A stretch of 64,000 nucleotides of DNA from Rhodococcus oxybenzonivorans (lineage in GTDB: Bacteria; Actinomycetota; Actinomycetes; Mycobacteriales; Mycobacteriaceae). The translations under genes were made by a program, and so were the position numbers. The stretch covers positions 434,001-498,000 of the forward strand of contig NZ_CP021354.1 of NCBI RefSeq assembly GCF_003130705.1. Direction: 5' to 3'. Positions 52,784 to 60,872 of this stretch are shown here, in pieces (the first letter of the stretch is position 1; the number at the start of each line of letters is the position of its first letter). A model generated the notes under the pieces. It had not been told where the DNA came from. It saw only the letters and a list, made by a program, of their open reading frames with translations, and searched no databases.

Positions 52784-53739
52784 GGCATCTTCCTGGTGGA
52801 GGGGGGTGATCCGGCAGCGGTTGAGGTGGCAGGTCGAGCCTCGAGTTCACGGATGAGCTCGTGGCAGTCGTGGTCGGCAGCGAGGTAGCCGTCTGCGAAG
52901 ACATTCACGAGTCCGCGCCCGAGCGCCCAGGGCTGCCAGGCCGCGGGCGCCAGGGTGCGTCCGGCGCGTCGGGCGATGGCGTCGGCAATGACGGTCGCGG
53001 CGTCCTCGGCGCTGATACGGCGCCGCAACGGCCGCGGCAGGCGGGCATCGAGTTTCCGACCGAGCTCGTCGTCGTCCAGCGTTGCGCGAGCCAGTTGGGT
53101 GTCCACCATGCCGAAGTAGGCGACACCGGCGGAGGCGCCATAGCCTGCGAGTTCGAGGCGCAGAGCCCGGCCGAGTTGCTCGACGGCCGCCTTGCTGATC
53201 ATGTACGACGCACCGGCGAGTCCGGGAGCGAACGCAGCCGCGGACGACACCACGACGATGTGGCCACGCCGTTCGATCACTTCGTCGACGGCCGGACGGA
53301 CGGTATTGAATACTCCGGTGAGGTTGATGTCTATGACCCGATCGAAGGCGGCGGGGTCGATTCGGCGAAGAGTGGCCGGGGGCGGTGTCACTCCGGCGTT
53401 CGCGATGACCACGTCGAGCCGTCCTGTCCGTTCGATCACCTCCTGCACGGCTGCACTCATGCCGTCCCGGTCGCGGACGTCGGCGACCAGAGTCGAGACG
53501 CGTTGCCTTCCGAGTACGAATTCCGCTGCGGTAAGGGCGGATCGGTTGATGTCGATCAATGCGACTGTTGCTCCGCGGGCGTGCAGTGTGCGGGCTGTGG
53601 CCAATCCGATGCCGTCGCCGCCGCCGGTGATCAGGACGACTTTGCCTGCGACGTCGTATTCAGCCCCCTTGCCGGGTAGTGGCAGTCCCAGGTCACGCAG
53701 TGTGCGGGTGACTGCCGATCGCTTCCTGAAGGTCGCCAT
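52780..53739 (-). CDS. Short-chain dehydrogenase/reductase
   Basis: A 319-residue classical SDR: LITGGGDGIGLATARTL for NAD(P) binding, NAGVTPPPATL, the active-site Ser in VVVSSAAAFAPG and Tyr/Lys in SYMISKAAVEQL. The C-terminal extension of about 60 residues (RTLAPAAWQPWALGRGLVN) resembles mycobacterial SDRs associated with MymA-type operons. Likely oxidises an alcohol or reduces a ketone in the operon pathway. The ATG at 53739 follows GGAAGGA and lies 2 bases after the aldehyde dehydrogenase stop; the longer frame to 53796 is rejected. Confidence 0.9.
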   Translation of the reverse strand: MATFRKRSAVTRTLRDLGLPLPGKGAEYDVAGKVVLITGGGDGIGLATARTLHARGATVALIDINRSALTAAEFVLGRQRVSTLVADVRDRDGMSAAVQEVIERTGRLDVVIANAGVTPPPATLRRIDPAAFDRVIDINLTGVFNTVRPAVDEVIERRGHIVVVSSAAAFAPGLAGASYMISKAAVEQLGRALRLELAGYGASAGVAYFGMVDTQLARATLDDDELGRKLDARLPRPLRRRISAEDAATVIADAIARRAGRTLAPAAWQPWALGRGLVNVFADGYLAADHDCHELIRELEARPATSTAAGSPPSTRKMP

Positions 53740-53741
53740 CG

Positions 53742-55226
53742 TCAGTTCCTTCCGTGGAGCAGTGTGATGAGGAAGCGGACGAGCGAGTCGACCCATCGTG
53801 TGCGCCGGAATGTCGTGAGCGGCAGAACAGAAGGGAAGCGCTGTCGGGTCATGGCCCGTGGAAAAGTGAATTCCTTCAAGCCGTCCGGGCCGTGGACGCG
53901 ACCGAATCCGGAATCGTCGACCCCGCCCAGGGGCAGACCTGGAACGGCCGCGTAGAGAACGTAAGAATTGACGGAGACTGCACCGGTGCGAATCCTCCGC
54001 GCGATGTCCTCGCCGTGCCGGCGTGAGAAGACGCTGAGACCCAAACCATATCGGCTCGAGTTGGCCCGTTCCACGGCCTCGTCCATATTCCGAACTCGCG
54101 ACACGATCAGGGTGGGGCCGAAGGTTTCCTCGGTTACCGCGACGCTGTTCTCCGGCACGTCCACGAGAATGGTGGGTTGCACGAACTGGCCCTCGACCGC
54201 GTCAGGCCCGCCGAGCACCACCCGCCCGCCCTTGTCGATCGCATCGTTGATGTGGCGACGGACGACGTCGACCTGCGAGGGCATGGTGATCGGGCCGATG
54301 TGCGCATCGATGTCCGAGCCCGCACGAATGCGGGACGCGTGGGCCACGATTCTGTCGAGAAATTGGTCGAAAATGCTCTCGTGCACGTACACCCGCTCGA
54401 CCCCGAGGCAGGTCTGTCCGGCATTGGACAGCCCACCCCACACAGCGGCATCAGCCGCAGAATCGAGGTCCGCGTCGGAGTTGACGATCAGTGCGTCCTT
54501 GCCGCCGCATTCCATAAGGACGGGGGTGAGCGTTTCCGCGCACACAGCCATGACTTTCTTGCCGGTCGAGGTGGACCCGGTAAATCCGATCTTGTTCACG
54601 CCGGATCGGCACAGCGCAGCTCCCGTGGAACCGTCGCCGGTGACGACCTGCAACACGGGATGTTCCGGCACCGCTTGGGTAAAGGCCTCGACCAGCCACA
54701 CCCCCACGCCTGGGGTGTACTCGCTCGGCTTGTAGACCACTGTGTTCCCGGCTGCAAGGGCGAACGACAGCGACCCGAGCGGAGTGAAGATCGGGTAGTT
54801 CCACGGTCCGATCACACCGACCACCCCGAGGGGGAGGTATTCGACACTGGCCGATTGGTTGAGGGTGAGCGCGCTCGAGCGGACAGTGCGCCGGCGAAGT
54901 ACCTTGCCGGCGTTCTTCGCCGCCCACGCGAGGTGTTCCAAGGCCATCGCGATCTCGAGCATCGCGTCTGCGCGTGGCTTCCCCATTTCCATGTGGACGA
55001 GGTCCGCGAGTTCCGTTGCCCGCCGTGCGATGATGCCACGCCAGGCATCGAGCCTGTGGGCTCGTTCGTCGAATCCCAGTGAGGCCCACCAGTCGGCGGC
55101 GTCACGCGCACGGGCTACGGCGTCATCGACGTCGCGTGTCGAACCGAGGGGGTGAACGCCGACAACCCGTCCCGTTGCCGGACTGATCACATCGAAGGTG
55201 GAATCTGCAGCCGTGGTGGTGGTCAT
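53742..55226 (-). CDS. NAD(P)-dependent aldehyde dehydrogenase
   Basis: A 494-residue aldehyde dehydrogenase. Cofactor site GVIGPWNYPIFTPLG and KPSEYTPG, FTGSTSTGKKVM, the general base Glu in LMECGGKDALIV and the nucleophile Cys in NAGQTCLGVERVYV are present, with EETFGPTL later. The C-terminus extends past the usual end with RRTRWVDSLVRFLITLL, possibly membrane-associating as in some fatty aldehyde dehydrogenases. The ATG at 55226 overlaps the SRPBCC stop (ATGA). It would oxidise the aldehyde arising from BVMO-ester cleavage or alcohol oxidation to the acid. Confidence 0.93.
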   Translation of the reverse strand: MTTTTAADSTFDVISPATGRVVGVHPLGSTRDVDDAVARARDAADWWASLGFDERAHRLDAWRGIIARRATELADLVHMEMGKPRADAMLEIAMALEHLAWAAKNAGKVLRRRTVRSSALTLNQSASVEYLPLGVVGVIGPWNYPIFTPLGSLSFALAAGNTVVYKPSEYTPGVGVWLVEAFTQAVPEHPVLQVVTGDGSTGAALCRSGVNKIGFTGSTSTGKKVMAVCAETLTPVLMECGGKDALIVNSDADLDSAADAAVWGGLSNAGQTCLGVERVYVHESIFDQFLDRIVAHASRIRAGSDIDAHIGPITMPSQVDVVRRHINDAIDKGGRVVLGGPDAVEGQFVQPTILVDVPENSVAVTEETFGPTLIVSRVRNMDEAVERANSSRYGLGLSVFSRRHGEDIARRIRTGAVSVNSYVLYAAVPGLPLGGVDDSGFGRVHGPDGLKEFTFPRAMTRQRFPSVLPLTTFRRTRWVDSLVRFLITLLHGRN

Positions 55227-55735
55227 CGAGATGCACCCTTCGGATGGTCGAGTGCCTTGTGGGCGAGGCCGCGCGCCCATCCACGCGTCACGCGGCGGAG
55301 GACCGGCTGGGACCACGCGATCAACGGGGTGAGCATGGGCGTGGTCTCCATAGCGAAAGTCCAGGTGAGCCGAGTGCCGTCCGGGTGCGGGTCGAGCGTG
55401 ATGTCTTCGGCGAACCGACGGAAGCCGGGCCTGGACGCGCTTTCGGCGGTGAAGGTGATCTGCCTGCCCTCTTCCCAGCGGTAGAAGCGTTCCCGCAGGG
55501 CCGCTGCACCGTGACCGAGTGTCACCGTCCTTGTGGTGCCGATGCCGAAGGGTCGAGGTGAAGTCCAGTCGCTTGCGGTGATGAGCGACGACCAGGACAC
55601 CAATGCGTCGTGGGCGGTGAGAACACTCCACACGTGTGCAGGGTCCGTCGACAAGTAGACGACGTGCACGATTCGGAATCTGGCGGTCTTCAGGAACTCG
55701 TCGTCTGCGGCGGCGAGCGGGTACCAGCGCGTCAT
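55223..55735 (-). CDS. SRPBCC (START/Bet v 1-like) family protein
   Basis: A 170-residue protein with a single helix-grip fold pattern: VVYLSTDPAHVWSVLTAHDALVSW, GIGTTRTVTLG, EEGRQITFTAE, LTWTFAMETTPM, and a C-terminal helix RVTRGWARGLAHKAL. This superfamily binds hydrophobic ligands; some members are transfer proteins or cyclases. No catalytic residues can be assigned. The ATG at 55735 overlaps the reductase stop and its stop overlaps the aldehyde dehydrogenase start, so it is made stoichiometrically with them and may deliver a lipophilic substrate. Confidence 0.82.
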   Translation of the reverse strand: MTRWYPLAAADDEFLKTARFRIVHVVYLSTDPAHVWSVLTAHDALVSWSSLITASDWTSPRPFGIGTTRTVTLGHGAAALRERFYRWEEGRQITFTAESASRPGFRRFAEDITLDPHPDGTRLTWTFAMETTPMLTPLIAWSQPVLRRVTRGWARGLAHKALDHPKGASR

Positions 55736-56832
55736 AGGTCGATCACCAGAGGTCCGCCGGCAGAGCGAGAAAGGCAGATCAACATCGAGTCCTGTCGCTC
55801 GGCGTCCGTCAGGATGCGGTCGCGGTGTTCGACGTCTCCGGCGAGGACCCGCACTCGACAGGTGCCACAGAAGCCCTGCTGACACGAGTAGGCGACCCCT
55901 GGGATTTCACGGCGTATCGCGGTCAGCGCGGTTTCGTCCTCGGCCACCGATACGGTCGTTCCCTGTTTCGCGAGGCGTACGTCGAACCGGTGCCCATCGA
56001 CCACAGGCAATGCCGAAAACCGTTCGGTGTGCAGGGAGCCGGTCGGGTTGAGCGTGTGCATGACACCGCGTGCAGGGGTCATCAGCGGTGTCGGTCCACA
56101 CAGGTACACGGCTGCACCCGGTTCCGCGGTGGTGAGAATCTCGGTGATGTCGGGTGGGCCGGATTCGTCGTCCGGTCTCACTTCGACCCGGCCGGTGTAT
56201 CGCGCGAGTTCGTCGAGGAACGGCATGGTGGTGCGCGACCGGCCGAGATACACGAGTCGCCAGGATTGTCCCCGCTCGTGACACTTTCTCACCATCGGCA
56301 GGATCGGTGTGATTCCGATACCGCCGGCGATGAACAGATACGAGTCGGCAGTCACCAACGGAAAGGCATTGCGCGGACCGCGTATGCGCACGCGGTCCCC
56401 GGCTTCGAGCGTCTCGTGGATTTCCTTCGAACCGCCCAGGCCGCCGTTGATGCGGCGGACGGCGATGCGGTACGACGACAGATCGTCGGGGTCACCGCAC
56501 AACGAGTACTGACGCTGCCGGCCCGACGGCAGGAAGACGTCGAGGTGAGCACCCGGAATCCAGGACGGCAACGTGCCTCCGTCGGGCGACGTCAAGGTGA
56601 GGCTGACCACGTCCTCCGCCTCCTGCCTCACCTCGTCGATGGTGAGGGTCATGCCGAATCCATTGTTGCGTACTGGATTCGGTCGTGACAGCCACGATGC
56701 GGCACGGCTCGCCGCGAAGACGTGCCGGTACGCGACCGTTGCCTGCGCCGCCAACCGGAGCGCTCGAGTGGGCTCGAACTCGGTTCGGTCGGAGGCGGGG
56801 TCGTCGATCCCGTCCGAGTGGGTCGTCATCAT
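55732..56832 (-). CDS. Ferredoxin-NAD(P) reductase with C-terminal plant-type [2Fe-2S] domain
   Basis: A 366-residue VanB/phthalate-dioxygenase-reductase-like electron-transfer protein. After a 60-residue N-terminal extension, the flavin-binding RQYSLCGDP, the nucleotide-binding GGIGITPILPM and YLCGPTPLM are followed by a [2Fe-2S] domain with cysteines in SCQQGFCGTC and a later Cys in MLICLSRS. It passes electrons from NAD(P)H to an oxygenase. No Rieske gene is in the operon; candidates for its partner are the PF10118-like protein just upstream or the Rieske oxygenase at 60873. It lies 15 bases after the PF10118-like gene. Confidence 0.92.
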   Translation of the reverse strand: MMTTHSDGIDDPASDRTEFEPTRALRLAAQATVAYRHVFAASRAASWLSRPNPVRNNGFGMTLTIDEVRQEAEDVVSLTLTSPDGGTLPSWIPGAHLDVFLPSGRQRQYSLCGDPDDLSSYRIAVRRINGGLGGSKEIHETLEAGDRVRIRGPRNAFPLVTADSYLFIAGGIGITPILPMVRKCHERGQSWRLVYLGRSRTTMPFLDELARYTGRVEVRPDDESGPPDITEILTTAEPGAAVYLCGPTPLMTPARGVMHTLNPTGSLHTERFSALPVVDGHRFDVRLAKQGTTVSVAEDETALTAIRREIPGVAYSCQQGFCGTCRVRVLAGDVEHRDRILTDAERQDSMLICLSRSAGGPLVIDL

Positions 56833-56847
56833 GAGTGGTCTCTCTCG

Positions 56848-57762
56848 CTAGGAGCGGTTGACTGCGGGGGACTGTGCGAGGTAGCGCATCGCGATATCCA
56901 TGTCGCCGATCTGCGACGGGTGGAAGCTGGGGCGCAGGTATGGCGGAATCTCCGTCACCAAGAATTTGAGGTTCGGCACCAATCCGCGCCGGATCGCGCT
57001 GATCAACTGCAGCGGCCAGAAGCGCCCCTTCTCGGTGGACGGGTCCGCTCGGAACAAGTAGTTCATCGACGACAGGAACAGGACGATGAGGGTAAAACTG
57101 GCGATCAGAGCCGTGCGCACCCGCCGCGCATAGCTGCCGTCCACGTACATGAAGGCGTCGAAAGCGACATTGCGGTGCTCGACCTCTTCGGCGCCGTGCC
57201 ACCGGACCATGTCGAGCATGACCGGGTGCATGCCCGCCTTCTCGAGGGCCGGGTCGGTCAGCAACCACTCGCCGACGACAGCGGTGTAGTGCTCCATGGC
57301 GGCGAACAGGCCCAACCGTTCGCACAGCCAGGCCCGTTTGGCGCGGCCCGACAACCCGCGATCACCCAGGATCCGGTCGACGAGCCAGTCCATCTTGCGC
57401 GACATCGGCGTAATGTCCATGCCGAGCTCCGCGAGATGCTCGCGTGCCCCCTTGTGCGAGGCGGCGTGGGTCGCCTCCTGGCCCACGAAGCCCACTACTT
57501 CCTCGTGGAGTCGTTCGTCCTCGATCAGGGGCAGTGCCTCGGCCAGGGTCGCGGACATTGCACGCTCCCCTTCGGGAAGGACCAGGTGCATGAAGTTGAT
57601 GACGTGCGTTGCCATCGGCTCTCCGGGAATGTAGTGCAAAGGCACTCCTTCCCAGCTGAACTCGACGTCACGAGCCGTGATTGCGTGGGATTCGTCCGTG
57701 TACCGGCGCGCGCCTGCGGGGTCGACCACCGGTTTCCGTCCGATGCGGGGGAAGGTCATCAT
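56848..57762 (-). CDS. PF10118-like 'metal-dependent hydrolase' family protein
   Basis: A 304-residue helical protein of the family annotated as predicted metal-dependent hydrolases. Conserved metal-ligand candidates are E and H in GQEATHAASHKG, MEHYTAVVGEW, WHGAEEVEHRNVAFD, an arrangement like ferritin-type di-iron four-helix bundles (ExxH pairs). A hydrophobic helix (TALIASFTLIVLFLSSMNYLF; about 215-235) suggests membrane association. Hydrolysis has not been shown for most members. Being next to a ferredoxin reductase, it could instead be a di-iron oxygenase; this is inference. Its ATG overlaps the BVMO stop by 4 bases. Confidence 0.82.
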   Translation of the reverse strand: MMTFPRIGRKPVVDPAGARRYTDESHAITARDVEFSWEGVPLHYIPGEPMATHVINFMHLVLPEGERAMSATLAEALPLIEDERLHEEVVGFVGQEATHAASHKGAREHLAELGMDITPMSRKMDWLVDRILGDRGLSGRAKRAWLCERLGLFAAMEHYTAVVGEWLLTDPALEKAGMHPVMLDMVRWHGAEEVEHRNVAFDAFMYVDGSYARRVRTALIASFTLIVLFLSSMNYLFRADPSTEKGRFWPLQLISAIRRGLVPNLKFLVTEIPPYLRPSFHPSQIGDMDIAMRYLAQSPAVNRS

Positions 57763-59294
57763 CCTGCTGTCCTCACTGTCGGTTGCGACGAGATTCCCGC
57801 TCGTCGGGTGACGTATTTGGCGAGGTCCGCCCGCCGGGTGCGTGCACGGAAACTCCGGTTGAAACCCGGGTAGAAGGTGAAGTTGCGGCCTTCACCGCTC
57901 AGGTAGTAACTGGCACAGCCGCCGGCGTTCCACACCGATTTCTGCAAACGCTCGTCCACGTCGTCCACGAACGCCTGCTGCACCTCCGGGCGGACGTCGA
58001 TGCTTGCCATTCCCTGCGCTTCCATCTGCTGCAGAGCGCTCAGGATGTATTTCACCTGGGCCTCGATCGTCACCACCTGGGAGGTGTAGGTGACGGAATT
58101 GGGGCCGAGCAGCATGAAGAAGTTGGGAAAGCCGCTGATCGTCGTGCCGAGATAGGCCCGGGCATTGCCGTCCCAGGCCTCGGCCAACGTGCGGCCGTCC
58201 CGCCCGCGCACCACGTCGAACGCCGGATTGTCGGTCAGCCTGAAGCCGGTGCCCATCACGATCGTGTCGAGTTCGTGCAGCGTGCCGTCGACGGTCACGA
58301 TCCCGTTCGGTCGCACTTCCCGTATTCCCTCGGTGACCACCGCGGCGTTCGGTTGTGCCAGTGCCGGATAGTAGGCGTTGGAGAACGTCGGACGCTTACA
58401 CCCGAAGGCATACGTGGGAGTGAGCTTGCGTCGCAGTTCCGGGTCTCGGATCTGGCGTTTGAGGTGCGCGCGGCCGAGGCTCGCGAGACCTTTCAGCAGT
58501 GCGGGTCGATACACGAACCCCGGGACCATCGCCTCCTGCACCAGATCGAGTCCGGTCCGTGCGAGCCGTTGGACGAGGGGTATCCGCTCGAACAGTGTCC
58601 GGGGCCATCCGGTCATCGGCTGGTCGGGATGGGGGAGTATCCACGTCGGAGTCCGCTGGAACACCGTCAACGATCCGGCGATCGGCTGGATTCGCGGAAT
58701 GATCTGCACTGCCGACGCGCCGGTTCCGACGACGGCAACTCTGTCACCGGACAGATCGTGCTCGTGATTCCACGCCGCGGAGTGGAAGACCGTGCCCTCG
58801 AAGCTGTCGAGTCCGGGTAGGTCCGGGACTGCCGGTTCACTGAAGGGACCCATGGCCCCCACGAGAATTCTGGCTTCCCAGCTCCCCTGATCGGTCGTCA
58901 CGTGCCAGACCTGCGCGGCGTCGTCCCAGGTCGCGTCCCGCACCTCGCAATTCAGACGCAGATGCGGCACTATCCCGAAGTCCTCGGCGCAGGCGCGCAG
59001 ATAGTCGTGGATTTCAGGCTGCAGCGGGTACAACCTCGTCCAGTTCGGATTCGGCGCGAACGAAAACGAGTACAGGATCGACGGGATATCGCACTGGGCC
59101 CCTGGGTAGGTGTTGACCTGCCACGTTCCACCAACCTCACTCGCTCGATCGAGCACGACGAAATCGTCGATGCCGGCTTGTTTCAGCTGCATCGCCGTTC
59201 CGAGCCCGCCGAACCCGGCGCCGATGACGAGTACATGCACCTTCTCGCGACTGTCGTGGACCGGGCATTCAACCGGTTGTGTAGCGCTGACCAT
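57759..59294 (-). CDS. Flavin-containing Baeyer-Villiger-type monooxygenase
   Basis: A 511-residue class B flavoprotein monooxygenase. FAD motif VIGAGFGGLGTAMQL (about residues 24-38), the Baeyer-Villiger fingerprint FEGTVFHSAAW (FxGxxxHxxxW) and NADPH motif VVGTGASAVQIIPRI are all present, with GTGFRLTDNPAFDV later. These enzymes insert oxygen next to a ketone or oxidise heteroatoms. The ATG at 59294 has GAGGAGG upstream and lies 32 bases inside the longer frame. First gene of the operon; a sigma-A promoter and TGACAT-type operators precede it. Confidence 0.93.
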   Translation of the reverse strand: MVSATQPVECPVHDSREKVHVLVIGAGFGGLGTAMQLKQAGIDDFVVLDRASEVGGTWQVNTYPGAQCDIPSILYSFSFAPNPNWTRLYPLQPEIHDYLRACAEDFGIVPHLRLNCEVRDATWDDAAQVWHVTTDQGSWEARILVGAMGPFSEPAVPDLPGLDSFEGTVFHSAAWNHEHDLSGDRVAVVGTGASAVQIIPRIQPIAGSLTVFQRTPTWILPHPDQPMTGWPRTLFERIPLVQRLARTGLDLVQEAMVPGFVYRPALLKGLASLGRAHLKRQIRDPELRRKLTPTYAFGCKRPTFSNAYYPALAQPNAAVVTEGIREVRPNGIVTVDGTLHELDTIVMGTGFRLTDNPAFDVVRGRDGRTLAEAWDGNARAYLGTTISGFPNFFMLLGPNSVTYTSQVVTIEAQVKYILSALQQMEAQGMASIDVRPEVQQAFVDDVDERLQKSVWNAGGCASYYLSGEGRNFTFYPGFNRSFRARTRRADLAKYVTRRAGISSQPTVRTAG

Positions 59295-59330
59295 GTGGGG
59301 CGTCCTCCTCGTCGATGCCGCCGTATGGCC

Positions 59331-59376
59331 TGACATTAGAAGTGACATCAGTCAATGTCAACAGCGTATGATGTCA
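59331..59376. promoter_or_regulatory. Divergent BVMO-operon/TetR promoter with clustered TGACAT motifs
   Basis: On the minus strand TTGACA (59361-59356) and TAATGT (59338-59333) are spaced 17 bases and point at the BVMO gene. TGACATCA (59343-59350) and TGATGTCA (59369-59376) form an inverted pair; TGACAT (59331-59336) and ATGTCA (59355-59360) add further half-sites. On the plus strand TATGAT (59367-59372) is a good -10 for tetR. The repeats cover both promoters, as expected for an autoregulating TetR repressor. Confidence 0.7.
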
Positions 59377-59439
59377 ACATTAGGCCCTGCAGTGTTCTGT
59401 CGGAGGGTCGCGCAGGCACGACAATGAGACGATGTAGGT

Positions 59440-60111
59440 ATGACCGAGACCGAGACCTCCCGCGGCGCGCCCCGGAAGTGGCGGGGCCGGGAGCCCGAGG
59501 ATCGCCGTGCGGCACGTCATGAGCAGCTGATCGAGGCCGGTCTGGACATCATGGGCACGGAGGGTGCGGCCGCGACGACGATGCGCGCCACCTGCCGCCG
59601 CGCGGGTCTCACCGAGAGGTACTTCTACGAGAGCTTCAAGAACAGGGACGAACTGCTGATCGCCGTTCTGGATCGGGTCGTCCTCGGCGCCCGCGACACC
59701 TTGATCGCCGCGCTGGGGACAGCTCCGGGGGAGCCACGGGAGCTGATCAGGCACGTCGTGCGGTCCTTCACCGACTACGTCGCAACTGATCGGCGCCGCG
59801 GAAGAATCATGTTCGTCGAGTCCCAGAGCGTCCCCGAACTCGCTCAGCGCGGCGAGCAGCTGGTCAAGGAGTTCACCGCCCCGATCGCCGCGTCGCTGGA
59901 AATATTGAGCGACAGCGCCGAACCTGATTCCCTCACCATTGCGCTCAACTCGATCGCGATCTTCGGTGCGCTGGCGTTCCTGTACCAGCACTGGCTCGCC
60001 GGAAGCTCGCGAATCTCCAAGCGGCGCATAGTCGAGCACGTCTCGCTCGTGATCGAGGCTCAGATCAATGTCGACAGCACTCCGCTCGAAGCCGGTGAAC
60101 GGTCACCGTAG
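59440..60111 (+). CDS. TetR-family regulator of the BVMO operon
   Basis: A 223-residue regulator. The N-terminal HTH is RRAARHEQLIEAGLDIMGTEG, AATTMRATCRRAGLTERYFYESFKNRDELL (helix 3 TERYFYESF), followed by a ligand-binding helical domain. It diverges from the BVMO operon across the TGACAT repeats, a classic local repressor arrangement. The inducer is probably a pathway substrate or its CoA thioester, but this cannot be read from sequence. It converges with the next TetR gene, 11 bases apart. Confidence 0.9.
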   Translation: MTETETSRGAPRKWRGREPEDRRAARHEQLIEAGLDIMGTEGAAATTMRATCRRAGLTERYFYESFKNRDELLIAVLDRVVLGARDTLIAALGTAPGEPRELIRHVVRSFTDYVATDRRRGRIMFVESQSVPELAQRGEQLVKEFTAPIAASLEILSDSAEPDSLTIALNSIAIFGALAFLYQHWLAGSSRISKRRIVEHVSLVIEAQINVDSTPLEAGERSP

Positions 60112-60122
60112 TTCGAGCAGCA

Positions 60123-60749
60123 TCAGGGCTCGAGGTAGGCGACTATCGCGTTGGTGAGCCCGCGCCTGGCAAGGTCCAGATCGGTGTACGTCCCGAGTTG
60201 TTTCTCCGAGGTGATGCCGCGCATCGCGCCGGGAATGAATGCAGCCACCTCGGTCACGCGGTCCGGATTCACGTGGAGACCGGCGAAAGCGCGATGACAG
60301 GTGTCGAGCCAGGCCTGTCTCCAGGACGCGAACTCGGCTGCGGTCGACGGATACAACCGTTCGAACTCTTCGCGATCGTGCGGCAAGGCTGCGCGGAGGG
60401 TTTCGATCGCCCGTGAATCGCTGCCGGTGAGCCCGTCGTACATGTTGTCGATGATGGCCCGTACCCGTTCTCGCAGTGGGGCAGTGGCCGGCGCACTCGC
60501 GGGCATGTCACCCCGACGCTCGGCGGTGTGGCGCAGCACTGCGGCCCACAACCCGTCGATGTCGCCGAACTGGTACTTGATTGTCCCCCAGGTTGCGCCG
60601 ATGTCCTTGGCGATGCGGTTGCCCGAGACCGCGCCCGGATCACCGGACGCCAGCGACCGTACGGCGGCATCGAGCATGCTCTCGCGGGTTGCCAAGCCAC
60701 GCTTGTTGCTGCGCCTGCCTGCCACGCCCGTTTCTGTCACCTCGCCCAT
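60123..60749 (-). CDS. TetR-family regulator divergent from the Rieske oxygenase
   Basis: A 208-residue TetR protein with the HTH region LATRESMLDAAVRSLASGDPG, GNRIAKDIGATWGTIKYQFGDIDGLWAAVL (key word WGTIKYQFGDIDGL). The C-terminal ligand domain differs from its neighbour's. It faces the Rieske oxygenase gene across a 123-base gap with two AGAACCCTCTAT repeats, so it probably represses that gene and itself. Confidence 0.9.
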   Translation of the reverse strand: MGEVTETGVAGRRSNKRGLATRESMLDAAVRSLASGDPGAVSGNRIAKDIGATWGTIKYQFGDIDGLWAAVLRHTAERRGDMPASAPATAPLRERVRAIIDNMYDGLTGSDSRAIETLRAALPHDREEFERLYPSTAAEFASWRQAWLDTCHRAFAGLHVNPDRVTEVAAFIPGAMRGITSEKQLGTYTDLDLARRGLTNAIVAYLEP

Positions 60750-60798
60750 GGTAGTAGCACGCGCGATGCGCCGAACGACTCCACTTGCGTGAATTCAC

Positions 60799-60833
60799 AG
60801 AACCCTCTATCAAATAGTCGTAGAACCCTCTAT
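60799..60833. promoter_or_regulatory. Twin AGAACCCTCTAT repeats in the TetR/Rieske divergent promoter
   Basis: Identical 12-mers at 60799-60810 and 60822-60833, 23 bases apart (about two helical turns). The second is part of TAGA-ACCC-TCTA, a short palindrome. A degraded inverted relative (AGAGGGGTTCC, about 60860-60870) overlaps the ribosome-binding site. Likely operator for the adjacent TetR protein. Confidence 0.6.
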
Positions 60834-60872
60834 GATTTCGTCGAGGGTCGAATCGTAGAAGAGGGGTTCCGA

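Noticed and set aside
60799..60833. KstR or KstR2 operator
   Set aside because: AGAACCCTCTAT lacks the GTT half of TNNAACNNGTTNNA and does not match a longer palindrome.
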